Source of the DNA: Streptomyces monomycini
Lineage (GTDB): Bacteria > Actinomycetota > Actinomycetes > Streptomycetales > Streptomycetaceae
Direction: 5' to 3'
Assembly (NCBI RefSeq): GCF_022271435.1
Contig: NZ_JAFIQY010000003.1
Location: forward strand, 368,833 to 432,832
Length of the DNA: 64,000 nt
In this document: piece by piece, positions 9,301-19,118 of the stretch
How the letters are laid out: every line of letters begins with the position of its first letter
Numbering within the stretch: the first letter of the stretch is position 1
The notes under the pieces: generated by a model
What the model saw: the letters and a program-made list of their open reading frames with translations, nothing else
Told to the model about the DNA's origin: nothing
Database searches by the model: none
Program-made: the position numbers and the translations under genes

Positions 9301-10053
9301 TCAGATCTCGTACACCGCGCCCGCCTTGGCGACCTCGACCGGTCCTTCGAAGACCTCCTGCGCGTCGCGCAGGTTGATGCCCGGGTCGGTCCACGGCGGG
9401 ATGTGGGTCAGGACCAACCGTCCCGCGCGGGCGCGCGCGGCGTGCGCGCCGGCTTCGCGCCCGTTGAGGTGGAGGTCCGGGATGTCCTCCTTGCCGTGCG
9501 TGAAGGACGCCTCGCACAGGAAGAAGTCGGTGTCCTCGGCGAGGCCGTCCAGGGCGTCGCAGACTCCGGTGTCCCCGGAGTACGTCAGCGTCTTGCCGTC
9601 GTGTTCGATACGGAAGCCGAACGCTTCGACGGGGTGGCTGACCAGGTCCGTACGGATGGTGAAGGGGCCGACGGTGAAGGTGCCGGGGGTCAGCGTCCGG
9701 AAGTCGAAGACCTCGCTCATGGCCTGGTCGGTGGGCAGGTCCGCGTGCGCGGCGGTCAGCCGGCGTTCGGTCCCGGCCGGGCCGTAGACGGGCATCGGCG
9801 CGCACCGGCCGCCGTCGGGCCGGTAGTAGCGGACGACGAAGTAGCCGCACAGGTCGATGCAGTGGTCGGCGTGCAGGTGGGACAGGAGTACGGCGTCGAG
9901 GTCGTAGAGACCGCAGTGGCGCTGCAGCTCGCCAAGGGCACCGTTGCCCATGTCGATGAGCAGCCTGAAGCCGTCGGCCTCCAAGAGGTAGCTCGAACAG
10001 GCCGATTCCGTGGAAGGGAACGACCCCGAGCAACCGACGACAGTGAGCTTCAT
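9301..10053 (-). CDS. MBL-fold metal-dependent hydrolase (RNase Z / lactamase-B type)
   Basis: A 250-residue cytoplasmic protein of the metallo-beta-lactamase superfamily. The metal motif HLHADH is at residues 59-64. Further ligands are expected in the SHPVEAFGFRI region, YSGDTGVCD (metal-bridging Asp) and the C-terminal LTHIPPW. No signal peptide. The fold resembles the RNase Z/cyclic-phosphodiesterase branch, but no long exosite arm for tRNA binding is evident, so substrate is unassigned. The start ATG at 10053 gives MKLTVVGCSGSFPS, typical of the family; the frame upstream is arginine-rich shadow. It faces nagE2 convergently. Confidence 0.88.
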   Translation of the reverse strand: MKLTVVGCSGSFPSTESACSSYLLEADGFRLLIDMGNGALGELQRHCGLYDLDAVLLSHLHADHCIDLCGYFVVRYYRPDGGRCAPMPVYGPAGTERRLTAAHADLPTDQAMSEVFDFRTLTPGTFTVGPFTIRTDLVSHPVEAFGFRIEHDGKTLTYSGDTGVCDALDGLAEDTDFFLCEASFTHGKEDIPDLHLNGREAGAHAARARAGRLVLTHIPPWTDPGINLRDAQEVFEGPVEVAKAGAVYEI

Positions 10054-10414
10054 GCGGGCGTGAACCTCCGTGGCTGGGGGCGGAGCGGCGGGTCCATGCG
10101 GGGCTTCGGCGGGGGCGTGCACAAGTCCCCGCCGGTCCTCGTCCGGCGGGCGGTTGCCGGGTCCTGAGCGGTCATTGCGGTGCCCACGAGCGTAAGGCGC
10201 GAAAGGGCCGGTGGCTCCTCCGGCGGGGCGAGCTGTGGGCGGAATCACCAGTCCGGGTGGGTGTGTACAGGAGGGCGTTCCCTACCTGTCGTTCCCCGGT
10301 GCCGTACGCCTACACGACGCCCGTACGGCGGCGCCCCGCACCCGGGTACGGCCGTGCCGCCGGGCGGTCCGGCCGGTACGGTCGGGCAGGGCCTGGAGCT
10401 TGGAGGGAACGGGT
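10054..10414. other. Intergenic region between divergent MBL hydrolase and PemK-like genes
   Basis: 361 bases holding the promoters of two divergent genes. I see several short GTACGG-rich inverted repeats (for example around 10300-10400) but no convincing coding frame, RNA or operator. Confidence 0.5.
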
Positions 10415-10921
10415 TTGGACGTCTCGGGTTGGTGGCCGGCGCTGGTCGTGGTGGCCGCGCTGGCGCTGGTGGCGGCACTCGTCGACGGACGGGCTCGCGC
10501 GCGGGGCGCGCGGAGGCGGCGGAGCGCGCGTTTTCGGCCAAGAGCGCGGGCGCGTGACCGTACGCGCCCCGGCGGCCGCCCCTCCCGGGTCGCCGCGCCG
10601 GGCGCCGCGACGCCGCGGGCGCGGGAGATCTGGTGGGCCCTGGTGCCGTACGAGGACGGGCCGGGCGCGAAGGACCGCCCGTGCCTGGTGCTGTCGGTGC
10701 GCGGCGGTACGGCACACGTCGTGAAGATCACCAGTCGGCACCATCCGGAGCGCCCGGGGGTGCTTCCGCTGCCGCCCGGCGCGGTCGGTGAGGGGCGGCA
10801 GCGGGCGAGCTTCCTGGAGACGGACGAGCTGCGCGACGTGCCGCTACGGGACTTCCGCCGCCGGGCGGGGGCGGTCGACGACGCCACGTGGAAGCGGGTA
10901 CGCCGCCTGACCGGGCGGTGA
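10415..10921 (+). CDS. Membrane-anchored PemK/MazF-like protein
   Basis: A 168-residue protein. An N-terminal transmembrane helix (about 6-23, WWPALVVVAALALVAALV) is followed by a very arginine-rich linker (about 24-70). The PemK/MazF-type domain begins with the family pattern REIWWALVPYEDG and continues KDRPCLVLSV, ITSRHHPE and FLETDELRDVP. The TTG at 10415 has GGAGGG 8 bases before it and immediately precedes the helix, so it is preferred although the frame is open farther upstream. No antitoxin gene is adjacent. In Streptomyces such orphan, anchored PemK-like proteins occur in conserved core loci, so a toxin role is not established. Confidence 0.75.
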   Translation: MDVSGWWPALVVVAALALVAALVDGRARARGARRRRSARFRPRARARDRTRPGGRPSRVAAPGAATPRAREIWWALVPYEDGPGAKDRPCLVLSVRGGTAHVVKITSRHHPERPGVLPLPPGAVGEGRQRASFLETDELRDVPLRDFRRRAGAVDDATWKRVRRLTGR

Positions 10922-11078
10922 GGCGGCGGGACGTGTTCCGTCCCGCCGCGCGGGGCCTGCCCCGGGCCTCGGGGCCTGCCCGGCCTCGCCGCCTTCCGGC
11001 TCCGAGCCGCGGGGCCGCACGCTCCCAGGACCGCGGGTCCTGAGTACCGCGGGGTCTCAGGACCGCAGCGCCGCACGC

Positions 11079-11126
11079 CCCCATGACCGCAAGGCCCCAT
11101 GACCGCAAGGCCCCAGGACCTCAAGG
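11079..11126. repeat. Three tandem 16-base repeats downstream of cysM
   Basis: CCCCATGACCGCAAGG occurs at 11079-11094 and again at 11095-11110, with a third degenerate copy (CCCCAGGACCTCAAGG) at 11111-11126, between convergent pemK-like and cysM genes. Confidence 0.85.
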
Positions 11127-11136
11127 CCGCCGGGCC

Positions 11137-12661
<1,525 letters not shown>

Positions 12662-12761
12662 GCGGTCATCGTATCGATTCCCGGTCCGGGGACTGGAACC
12701 TCGTCTTGCGATGCGGACGCTTGGTGCACAACAGGTGGGACGCGGCCCGCGGCGGCACCCC

Positions 12762-13541
12762 TCAGGGGCGCGCGCCGTACGCCGCGATCCGCTCGTCCCT
12801 GCTGGTCAGGCAGCAGCTGACACAGCGCACGGCTTCGGCGCTCGTGTAGAAGAGGCAGCAGGTCCGGCGGAGGTAGACCAGGCGCGGGGAGCCGTCGCGG
12901 CGTGTGACGGTGACCACATCACCGAGGGCGACGAGGCCGCCGGGCGCCCCGTCCAGGAAGGCGGCCCAGCGGCGGGCCAGCAGCGCCGGATCGGCGCGGG
13001 AGGCCCCGAGAGCGGTCGCGCAGCCGTGGGCCACTCCCCCGCGCAGCTGCCGCAGCCCGGCCCGGGTGCGTTCCCGCAGCGCGTCGGCCAGGGGCAGCAG
13101 GTGGTGGGTGAGGACGACGCGCTGAAGCGTTTCTGCGCCTGTCCCGGGCTCGTCCAGGATGCGGAACGTCCGCAGCCTGACCCCCGCGATGCCGTGCCCG
13201 GGGTCGGGCCGCAGCAGGACGTTCTCCGGCCGTACGTCCAGGACCCGGCCGGTCAGCGCCCAGTGCAGGACGGCCGCCGCGGTGACCCGGCCCGCGTATA
13301 CCGCGATCAGGGTGAGAGCGGCGGCGTGTGCGGTGCGGTGGCCGCTGCCCTGGTGCTCGGTGTCCAGGAGGTGGGACAGTTCCGGGCCGTACGGGTCGAG
13401 CAGCCGGTCGGCCGCGAGCCAGCCGGGTTCGCCGTCCGGCGGGGTGCCGAGCCCGAGGCGGTAGCGGGGGCCGTGCGCGGCAAGCGCGGCGAGCGTTCCG
13501 TCCGGACCGCCGGGGGCGGCCTCCGTCTCGTACGCGCTCAC
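12762..13541 (-). CDS. FhuF-like (2Fe-2S) protein in the cobalamin uptake operon
   Basis: A 259-residue protein. The C-terminal motif is C228C229-x10-C240-x2-C243 (segment TCCLFYTSAEAVRCVSCC), exactly the C-C-x10-C-x2-C cluster ligand pattern of ferric-siderophore reductase FhuF. The rest fits the FhuF/IucA-like reductase fold (HxxRPENVLLRPD in the middle). GTG 13541 overlaps the ATPase stop by four bases (GTGA), so it is the last gene of the riboswitch-headed operon. FhuF reduces Fe(III) in siderophores. In this context it could reduce imported cobalamin or another corrinoid (inference), or the operon could also serve a siderophore. A fifth cysteine (C244) abuts the motif. Confidence 0.8.
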   Translation of the reverse strand: MSAYETEAAPGGPDGTLAALAAHGPRYRLGLGTPPDGEPGWLAADRLLDPYGPELSHLLDTEHQGSGHRTAHAAALTLIAVYAGRVTAAAVLHWALTGRVLDVRPENVLLRPDPGHGIAGVRLRTFRILDEPGTGAETLQRVVLTHHLLPLADALRERTRAGLRQLRGGVAHGCATALGASRADPALLARRWAAFLDGAPGGLVALGDVVTVTRRDGSPRLVYLRRTCCLFYTSAEAVRCVSCCLTSRDERIAAYGARP

Positions 13542-14398
13542 TGCCGTCCCGCCGTCCCCGAAGCCGCCGCGCTCCGCCCGCCCGCCGCCCCCGGCGGCAG
13601 GTAGACCACCGTCGGCGCCCCGGTCACCGGATGCGTGCTGACCTCGGCGGCGACCCCGTACACGTCGGCCAGCAGGCCGGGGGTGAGGATCTCGGGCGGC
13701 GTCCCGTGGGCGACGACGCGGCCCTCGCGCAGGACGTACAGGCGGTCGCAGTAGTACGCGGCGAGGTTGAGGTCGTGCAGGGCGAGCAGGGTGCTGGTGC
13801 CGAGGGAGGTCACCAGGGAGAGGACGTCGAGCTGGTAGCGGATGTCGAGGTGGTTGGTCGGTTCGTCGAGGACGAGAAGGGACGGCTGCTGCACGAGCGC
13901 CCGCGCGACCAGGACGCGCTGGCGCTCACCGCCGGAGAGCGCTGCGAAGGAACGATCCCTCAGCTCCGCGACGCCCACCCGTTCCAGCGCCTCGTCGGTG
14001 CGGGTGGCGTCGTCCGCCGAGTCGGTCTCCCAGAAGCGCTTGTGCGGCGAGCGGCCCATGGCGACGATCTCGCGCACGGTCAGTTCGAAGGCGCCGCTGC
14101 CGTCCTGGGGGACGGTGGCCACCCGCCGGGCCCGCTCCTTGGCGGAGAACCCGGCCAGGTCGCGGCCGTCCAGGGTGATCCTGCCGTGGGTGGGGGCCAG
14201 GGTGCCGTACACGCAGCGCAGCAGCGTCGTCTTGCCGCTGCCGTTGGGGCCGACCAGGCCCACCGTCTCGCCGGGCGCGACGTGCAGGTCGGCGCCGTCG
14301 ACGAGGTGGCGGCCGTCGACGCCGTACGACAGCCCCTCGGTCCGCAGCTCGGCGGGGGCGGCGGGGGCCGTGCCGGGGCCCGTGCTCAGGCCGCTCAT
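13538..14398 (-). CDS. btuD: ABC transporter ATP-binding protein, cobalamin uptake (BtuD-like)
   Basis: A 286-residue ATPase of the FecE/BtuD type. Walker A GPNGSGKT is at residues 50-57, the signature LSGGERQRVLVARAL and Walker B LLVLDEPTNHLD follow, and the switch histidine lies in ALHDLNLA. ATG 14398 overlaps the permease stop (ATGA), and its own stop overlaps the FhuF-like gene (GTGA). It energises the FecCD permease encoded upstream. Assignment to vitamin B12 rests on the riboswitch at the head of the operon, because these ATPases look alike for iron-siderophore and B12 importers. Confidence 0.85.
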   Translation of the reverse strand: MSGLSTGPGTAPAAPAELRTEGLSYGVDGRHLVDGADLHVAPGETVGLVGPNGSGKTTLLRCVYGTLAPTHGRITLDGRDLAGFSAKERARRVATVPQDGSGAFELTVREIVAMGRSPHKRFWETDSADDATRTDEALERVGVAELRDRSFAALSGGERQRVLVARALVQQPSLLVLDEPTNHLDIRYQLDVLSLVTSLGTSTLLALHDLNLAAYYCDRLYVLREGRVVAHGTPPEILTPGLLADVYGVAAEVSTHPVTGAPTVVYLPPGAAGGRSAAASGTAGRQ

Positions 14399-15444
14399 CC
14401 GGTGATCCCTTCCGTACGGGTGGTGCGGCGCAGCAGCCACAGGAAGAACGGCCCGCCGGCCAGTGCGGTGATCACTCCGACGGGGATCTCCTGGGAGCCT
14501 GCGACGGTACGGGCCAGCAGGTCGGCCAGGACGACGAAGACCGCGCCCGCCAGGGCGACCACCGGCAGCAGGGCCCGGTGCGAGGCGCCGACGAGCATCC
14601 GGACGGCGTGCGGCACCAGCAGGCCGACGAAGCCGATGGAGCCGCTGGCCGCCACCAGCACCCCGGTGACCAGCGACGCGAGGACGAAGACGGCGGCGCG
14701 GAAGCGGCCGGTGTCCAGCCCGAGGACGGTCGCGCCCTCCTCCCCCACCAGCAGCAGGTCCAGCGGCCGGGCGAGGGTGAGCAGCAGGGCGAGGCCGGCG
14801 AGCAGGACGAGGGCGGGCAGCCACAGGGTGTGCCAGCGGGCCTGGCCGAGGCCGCCGAGTGTCCAGAACATGATCGACCGCAGGTGTTCGGCCTGGGCCG
14901 AGGTGACCAGGACGAGGCTGGTGAGCGCGGAGAGGATGTACTGGACCGCGACGCCCGCCAGCACCAGCCGCCCGGTGGTCATGGTGCCGCCGCGCCGGGC
15001 CAGCGCGTAGACGGCGATCAGCGCGCCCAGCGATCCGGCGAAGGCGGCCAGCGGCATCGAGACGGTGGTGGCCAGGCCGCCGCCGACGCCGAGGACCACG
15101 ACCATGACGGCGCCGGTCGAGGCGCCCGAGGAGACGCCGAGCAGGAACGGGTCGGCGAGCGGGTTGCGGACCAGCGCTTGCAGGACGGTGCCGATGACGG
15201 CGAGCCCCGCGCCGACGACGGCGCCGAGCAGCACGCGCGGCAGCCGTACGTCGAGGACGATGGTCGGGAACGGGCCGGCCGGCGCGTCCCCGGTGAGGAT
15301 GCGCAGCACGTCGCCGGGCGGGATGCGGACGGAGCCGAGGACGAGTCCGGCCAGGCCGGCCGCGAGCAGGGCGGCGGCGAGGACGGCCAGGACGAGGGTG
15401 TAGCGCAGTCGGCGCGGCGGCGCGGCCGCGGTCTTGCAGGTCAC
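14395..15444 (-). CDS. btuC: FecCD-family ABC permease, cobalamin uptake (BtuC-like)
   Basis: A 349-residue membrane protein with about ten helices. FecCD hallmarks are LDVRLPRVLLGAVVGAGLAVIG, NPLADPFLLGVSSGA near the ATPase contact, and GFVGLLVPHAVRMLVG with the coupling helix. It starts with GTG at 15444, six bases after the binding-protein stop. The only nearby purine signal is weak, consistent with coupling to upstream translation. Binding protein, permease and ATPase form a complete importer. Confidence 0.88.
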   Translation of the reverse strand: MTCKTAAAPPRRLRYTLVLAVLAAALLAAGLAGLVLGSVRIPPGDVLRILTGDAPAGPFPTIVLDVRLPRVLLGAVVGAGLAVIGTVLQALVRNPLADPFLLGVSSGASTGAVMVVVLGVGGGLATTVSMPLAAFAGSLGALIAVYALARRGGTMTTGRLVLAGVAVQYILSALTSLVLVTSAQAEHLRSIMFWTLGGLGQARWHTLWLPALVLLAGLALLLTLARPLDLLLVGEEGATVLGLDTGRFRAAVFVLASLVTGVLVAASGSIGFVGLLVPHAVRMLVGASHRALLPVVALAGAVFVVLADLLARTVAGSQEIPVGVITALAGGPFFLWLLRRTTRTEGITG

Positions 15445-15450
15445 CGGGGG

Positions 15451-16455
15451 CTACTTGAAGGCGTCCGGGTGCAGCTGCCCGGCCAGTGACCGGACGGCGT
15501 CCGGTACGCGTACGCCGAGCACCGCGCTGGACAGCGGCAGCACCGCGAACCGCTGGTTCTTGACGGCCGGTACGTCCTTGAGGGCGGGGTCGTCGAGCAG
15601 CTGCTTCTTCTTCGCCGCGACGGGGGTGCCGCCGTAGTCGTAGATCACGATGATCTCGGGCTTGCGCTCGACGATCTGCTCCCAGGACACGTCGGTGAAG
15701 GTCTTGGCCCGGTCCGCGAAGACGTTGCGGCCGCCGGCCAGCGAGATGATCTCGTTGCCGATGCCCTTGCCGCCCGCGGTGTGCACCGAGCTGTCGCCGC
15801 TGTCGAAGACGAGGACGGAGGCCGGGGCGGTCCCCTTCAGCTGGTCCTTGGTGGCGTCGATCGTGGCCTCGGCCTTCTTGACCAGGGCCTCGGCGCGGTC
15901 GCGTACGCCGAAGGTGGCGCCGACCTCGCGGATCTCCTGGGCGAGCTGCTGGACGCCGGTCTTGCCCTGCGCGCAGTACTCGATGTTCAGGCGGGTCTTG
16001 ATGCCGGACTTCTCCAGGGCGGCCCGTTCGCGGCCCTCGCCCTTGTCGAAGGCGCTGGAGTAGCCGCCGTAGACGAAGTCGGGGTTGGCGCCGAGCAGCG
16101 TCTCGTAGGAGGGGTACTCCTTGGCGAGGACCTTGACGCTCTTGTAGTCCTTCTCGTACTGCGGCAGGACCTTGTCGTCGAGGTAGGCGGTGCCGGCCAG
16201 CCGGTCCTTGAGGCCGAGGGCGAGCATGATCTCGGTGGTGTGCTGGTTCATGGTCACCACGCGCTCGGGCGGGGCCTCGAAGGTGGTGCGTACGCCGCAG
16301 TTCTCGACGGTGTACGGAAAGCCGGCCGTCTTCGCCGTGGCTCCGCCGGACGCCTTCCCGTCGCCGTCGCCGCCGGTGCCGCAGGCGGCGAGCGGCAGCA
16401 GGAGCGCCGCCGAGATGAGCGCGCGCAGCGCGCCGCGGGACCTGGGTCTGGACAT
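15451..16455 (-). CDS. btuF: Substrate-binding lipoprotein of the cobalamin-type ABC importer (BtuF-like)
   Basis: A 334-residue lipoprotein: basic N terminus, hydrophobic helix and lipobox LAAC with C25. The mature domain is a TroA/FecB-type two-lobe fold joined by a long helix, with family segments PERVVTMNQHTTEIMLALGL and KPEIIVIYDYGGTP. ATG 16455 has GGAGG about nine bases upstream. It is first in the operon, 44 bases downstream of the cobalamin riboswitch. The binding residues for B12 are not readable from sequence; siderophore binding remains an alternative were it not for the riboswitch. Confidence 0.86.
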   Translation of the reverse strand: MSRPRSRGALRALISAALLLPLAACGTGGDGDGKASGGATAKTAGFPYTVENCGVRTTFEAPPERVVTMNQHTTEIMLALGLKDRLAGTAYLDDKVLPQYEKDYKSVKVLAKEYPSYETLLGANPDFVYGGYSSAFDKGEGRERAALEKSGIKTRLNIEYCAQGKTGVQQLAQEIREVGATFGVRDRAEALVKKAEATIDATKDQLKGTAPASVLVFDSGDSSVHTAGGKGIGNEIISLAGGRNVFADRAKTFTDVSWEQIVERKPEIIVIYDYGGTPVAAKKKQLLDDPALKDVPAVKNQRFAVLPLSSAVLGVRVPDAVRSLAGQLHPDAFK

Positions 16456-16499
16456 GGCCGTGCCTCCTCCGGGGGATCCGCGTCCCCTGGTCGGTGTGC

Positions 16500-16595
16500 G
16501 GGCGGCAGGTCAGTTCCTGGCTTCCAGGCCGTGCGGCCTGGTCACAGTGGCGGGACCGTCCCGGATTCGCACCGGGTTCCTGGGTCCTGCCGCCC
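16500..16595 (-). promoter_or_regulatory. Cobalamin riboswitch controlling the B12 uptake operon
   Basis: On the minus strand the RNA carries the cobalamin-aptamer elements: a closing stem of ten exact pairs (16586-16595 with 16500-16509), the GGTGCGAATCCGGGACGGTC-type junction, the B12 box GCCACTGTGA (box GCCACTG at 16545-16551) and AAGCCAGGAACTG at 16511-16523. Spacing and order match known aptamers of compact size. High cobalamin is expected to switch off the importer. The start codon of the binding protein lies 44 bases downstream, so control may act on translation. Confidence 0.9.
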
Positions 16596-16649
16596 GAGGT
16601 GATGCGGCACAGTGTGTCAGGTGGGTGGCCGGCGGCCGCCGTCGCGGTG

Positions 16650-16772
16650 GCCGGTACGCGGCCCGGCCCGCGACGGCCGGTACGCGATCGCGGCCTCGCC
16701 GGTCCGTACGCGTCCGTGGCCACGCCGGTCAGTGCCCGTCCACGGCCTCGCCGGTCAGTACGCGTCCACGAC
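16650..16772. repeat. Imperfect direct repeats between riboswitch and mec
   Basis: Related units of the form GTCCACGGCCTCGCCGGTCA-GTACGC recur several times with variation (CGCCGGTCCGTACGCGTCCGTGG, CGCCGGTCAGTGCCCGTCCACGG, CGCCGGTCAGTACGCGTCCACGA). The last copy runs into the end of the mec coding sequence and supplies its stop codon. Confidence 0.6.
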
Positions 16773-17177
16773 CTCGACGTCTTCCTCCGTGACCTGGCCG
16801 TCCAGGATCCGGAACGAGCGGAACTGGAACGGTCCGGCGTCGTCGGTGTCGGCCGTGGAGACCAGGACGTAGTGCGCGCCGGGTTCGTTGGCGTAGGTGA
16901 TGTCCGTACGGGACGGGTACGCCTCGGTCGCGGTGTGCGAGTGGTAGATGATCACGGGTTCCTCGTCCCGGTCGTCCAGCTCGCGGTAGAGCTTGAGCAG
17001 GTCCTGGGAGTCGAACTCGTAGAAGGTGGGCGAGCGGGCGGCGTTGAGCATCGGGATGAACCGCTCGGGGCGGCCGCTGCCGGCCGGACCCGCGACCATG
17101 CCGCAGGCCTCGTCGGGGTGGTCCTTGCGGGCGTGTTCCACGATCTGGTCGTACAGGGCCTTGGTAAGGGTCAGCAT
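16755..17177 (-). CDS. mec: JAMM/Mov34 metalloprotease Mec (CysO-cysteine hydrolase)
   Basis: A 140-residue cytoplasmic zinc isopeptidase. The JAMM residues are all present: E23 (PDEACG), H79-S-H81 and D92 with the exact H-x-H-x10-D spacing and Ser89. In M. tuberculosis Mec releases cysteine from CysO-Cys and is encoded with cysO and cysM (established). Here it is separated from cysO-cysM by the B12 operon, unlike the compact mycobacterial cluster. It may also trim the 11-residue tail of CysO seen in this genome (inference). ATG 17177 gives MLTLTKALYDQIVEHA; the frame farther upstream is a shadow. Confidence 0.93.
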   Translation of the reverse strand: MLTLTKALYDQIVEHARKDHPDEACGMVAGPAGSGRPERFIPMLNAARSPTFYEFDSQDLLKLYRELDDRDEEPVIIYHSHTATEAYPSRTDITYANEPGAHYVLVSTADTDDAGPFQFRSFRILDGQVTEEDVEVVDAY

Positions 17178-17269
17178 GGGCCCCAGAATAAGCAGGCGGG
17201 CCGGCCCGTACCGAAGGTTGGTACGAACCGGCCCGCATGCTGGACAGCCCGCCCGGGAGCGGGCCGGCC

Positions 17270-18754
17270 TCAGTCCTTCGCGCCGTCCTTCCTGCCGCCG
17301 TGCGGGGCGGATCCGGCGGCCACCGGAGCGGTGGTCCTGCCGAACATGTCGGGGTTGCGGGACTTGAGCACCAGGTAGCTGACGCCCAGGACCAGCGCCC
17401 AGACCGGTGCCGCGTACAGCGAGACCCGGGCGTCCGGGTCCACGCCCATCATCACGATGACCATGCCGATGAAGGCCAGCGCGAAGAGCGAGGTGTACGG
17501 GGCGCCGGGCGCCTTGAACTCGGACTGCGGCAGTTCGCCGCGGTCGGCCTTGGCGCGGTAGCGCAGCTGCGAGATCAGGATCATGATCCAGGCCCACATG
17601 CCGGAGATCGTCGCGAAGGAGACGACCAGGTCGAAGGCCTTGCCCGGCCACTGGTAGTTGATCCAGACGCCGAACAGCATCATCGCGACGGAGACGCCGG
17701 TGCCCCAGGTCGGCAGGCCGTTCTTGCTGAGGCGGGTGAACAGCTTGGGGCCCTGGCCGTTGAGCGCCAGGTCGCGCAGCATCCGGCCGGTGGAGTACAT
17801 GCCGGAGTTGGCCGAGGACAGCGCCGCGGTCAGCACCACGAAGTTGACGATGGCCGCGCCGGCCGGCAGGCCGATCTGCTGGAAGGCGGCGACGAACGGG
17901 CTCACGCCCGGCTTGAAGACCGTCCAGCTGACGACGGACAGGATGATGATCAGAGAGCCGATGTAGAAGAGGCCGATCCGCCACGGGACGGTGTTGATGG
18001 CCTTGGGCAGGACCTTCTTCGGGTTGGTGGCCTCGCCCGCGGTGACGCCGACGAGTTCGACCGCCAGGAAGGCGAACATCACGATCTGCAGGGTCATCAG
18101 CGTGCCGCCGATGCCCTTCGGGAAGAATCCGCCGTCCGACCACAGAAGGCTGAAGGATGCGGTGTCACCGGCGTCGGAAAAACCGATGGTGATCACGCCG
18201 AGACCGATGAGGATCATGCCGATGATCGCGGTGACCTTGACCATCGAGAACCAGAACTCCAGCTCACCGAAGAGCTTGACGGAGATCAGGTTGATTCCGA
18301 ACAGGGCGACCGTGAAGACCAGGGCGGACGCCCACTGGGGTATTCCCTTGTTCCAGTACTGCACATAGGTGGCGGCTGCAGTTACTTCCGTGATGCCGGT
18401 GACCACCCAGAACAGCCAGTAGGTCCAGCCGGTCACGAATCCCATGAACGGGCCGAGGAATTCGCGGGCGTACTCCGAGAAGGAGCCCGACACCGGGCGG
18501 TACATGAGCAGCTCGCCCAAGGCGCGCATGATGAAGAAGATGACCAGGCCCACGATGGCGTAGGCCAGGATGATGCTGGGTCCTGCTTTGGAGATCGCCT
18601 TGCCCGCTCCGAGGAACAGACCGGTTCCGATGGCGCCACCGATGGCGATCATCTGGATCTGCCGGTTTCCCAGCCCCCGCTGGTAACCCTCTTCCGAGGC
18701 AGATTCCGCGGCGTCGCTGCCGCCGGCGTTCTTTTCGACCTGCACAGAGGTCAT
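17270..18754 (-). CDS. Amino acid permease (APC family, AAT subfamily)
   Basis: A 494-residue permease with 12 helices. The first helix has IAIGGAIGTGLFLGAG, the discontinuous substrate site of the AAT (GabP, LysP, AroP, ProY) group, followed by GPSIILAYAIVGLVIFFIMRALGEL. N and C termini are hydrophilic and cytoplasmic (C-terminal GGRKDGAKD). ATG 18754 (MTSVQVEKNAG) is chosen; an ATG 21 bases upstream (MEKGAPH) is possible, and the GTG at 18880 is unlikely. The substrate is not determinable. It is separated from mec by 92 bases. Confidence 0.88.
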   Translation of the reverse strand: MTSVQVEKNAGGSDAAESASEEGYQRGLGNRQIQMIAIGGAIGTGLFLGAGKAISKAGPSIILAYAIVGLVIFFIMRALGELLMYRPVSGSFSEYAREFLGPFMGFVTGWTYWLFWVVTGITEVTAAATYVQYWNKGIPQWASALVFTVALFGINLISVKLFGELEFWFSMVKVTAIIGMILIGLGVITIGFSDAGDTASFSLLWSDGGFFPKGIGGTLMTLQIVMFAFLAVELVGVTAGEATNPKKVLPKAINTVPWRIGLFYIGSLIIILSVVSWTVFKPGVSPFVAAFQQIGLPAGAAIVNFVVLTAALSSANSGMYSTGRMLRDLALNGQGPKLFTRLSKNGLPTWGTGVSVAMMLFGVWINYQWPGKAFDLVVSFATISGMWAWIMILISQLRYRAKADRGELPQSEFKAPGAPYTSLFALAFIGMVIVMMGVDPDARVSLYAAPVWALVLGVSYLVLKSRNPDMFGRTTAPVAAGSAPHGGRKDGAKD

Positions 18755-19118
18755 GTGTGGTGCGCCCTTCTCCATTCCGACCCGGTCTGTCCGGATCGGG
18801 TTCCGATCCCCCCGGATGGAGTTCCTGCACGCCGACGGTCGGCCGGCCAAGCGCTCCCGGAGTGACAGGGGTGGCGTCACTCACGGCAGGTTCGTGAACA
18901 TGTATCACGGCGCCTTGGACATCTACCAGTGATGTCTTGGAGCCGAGCACAAGAAAAGTAGGATAAATGCTGGAATGGACTGCTGGGTAGTCAGGGTCGG
19001 TGACGCGATCGTTATCCGGATTTGAGCGTCCGTTGAGCGGGCCCCCACGATCGGGACATCCGGGACAGGCGGCGGGTGGCCGCGCGGTGCCCCGGAGCCC
19101 GGTCCGTCAGCGTCCCGT
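18755..19118. other. Intergenic region upstream of the amino acid permease
   Basis: 364 bases between the permease start and the end of the DUF2017 gene. It contains the permease promoter region with an inverted repeat GACATC-N7-GATGTC at 18918-18936, followed by AT-richer sequence (about 18950-18975). No coding frame is convincing. Confidence 0.5.
18918..18936. promoter_or_regulatory. Candidate operator palindrome upstream of the amino acid permease
   Basis: GACATC TACCAGT GATGTC is a perfect six-base inverted repeat with a seven-base spacer, about 165 bases before the permease start codon. The regulator is unknown. Confidence 0.35.

Noticed and set aside
13538..16723. 1061-codon minus-strand open frame
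   Set aside because: Only the last 286 codons are the ABC ATPase; the rest is a shadow of the permease and binding protein.
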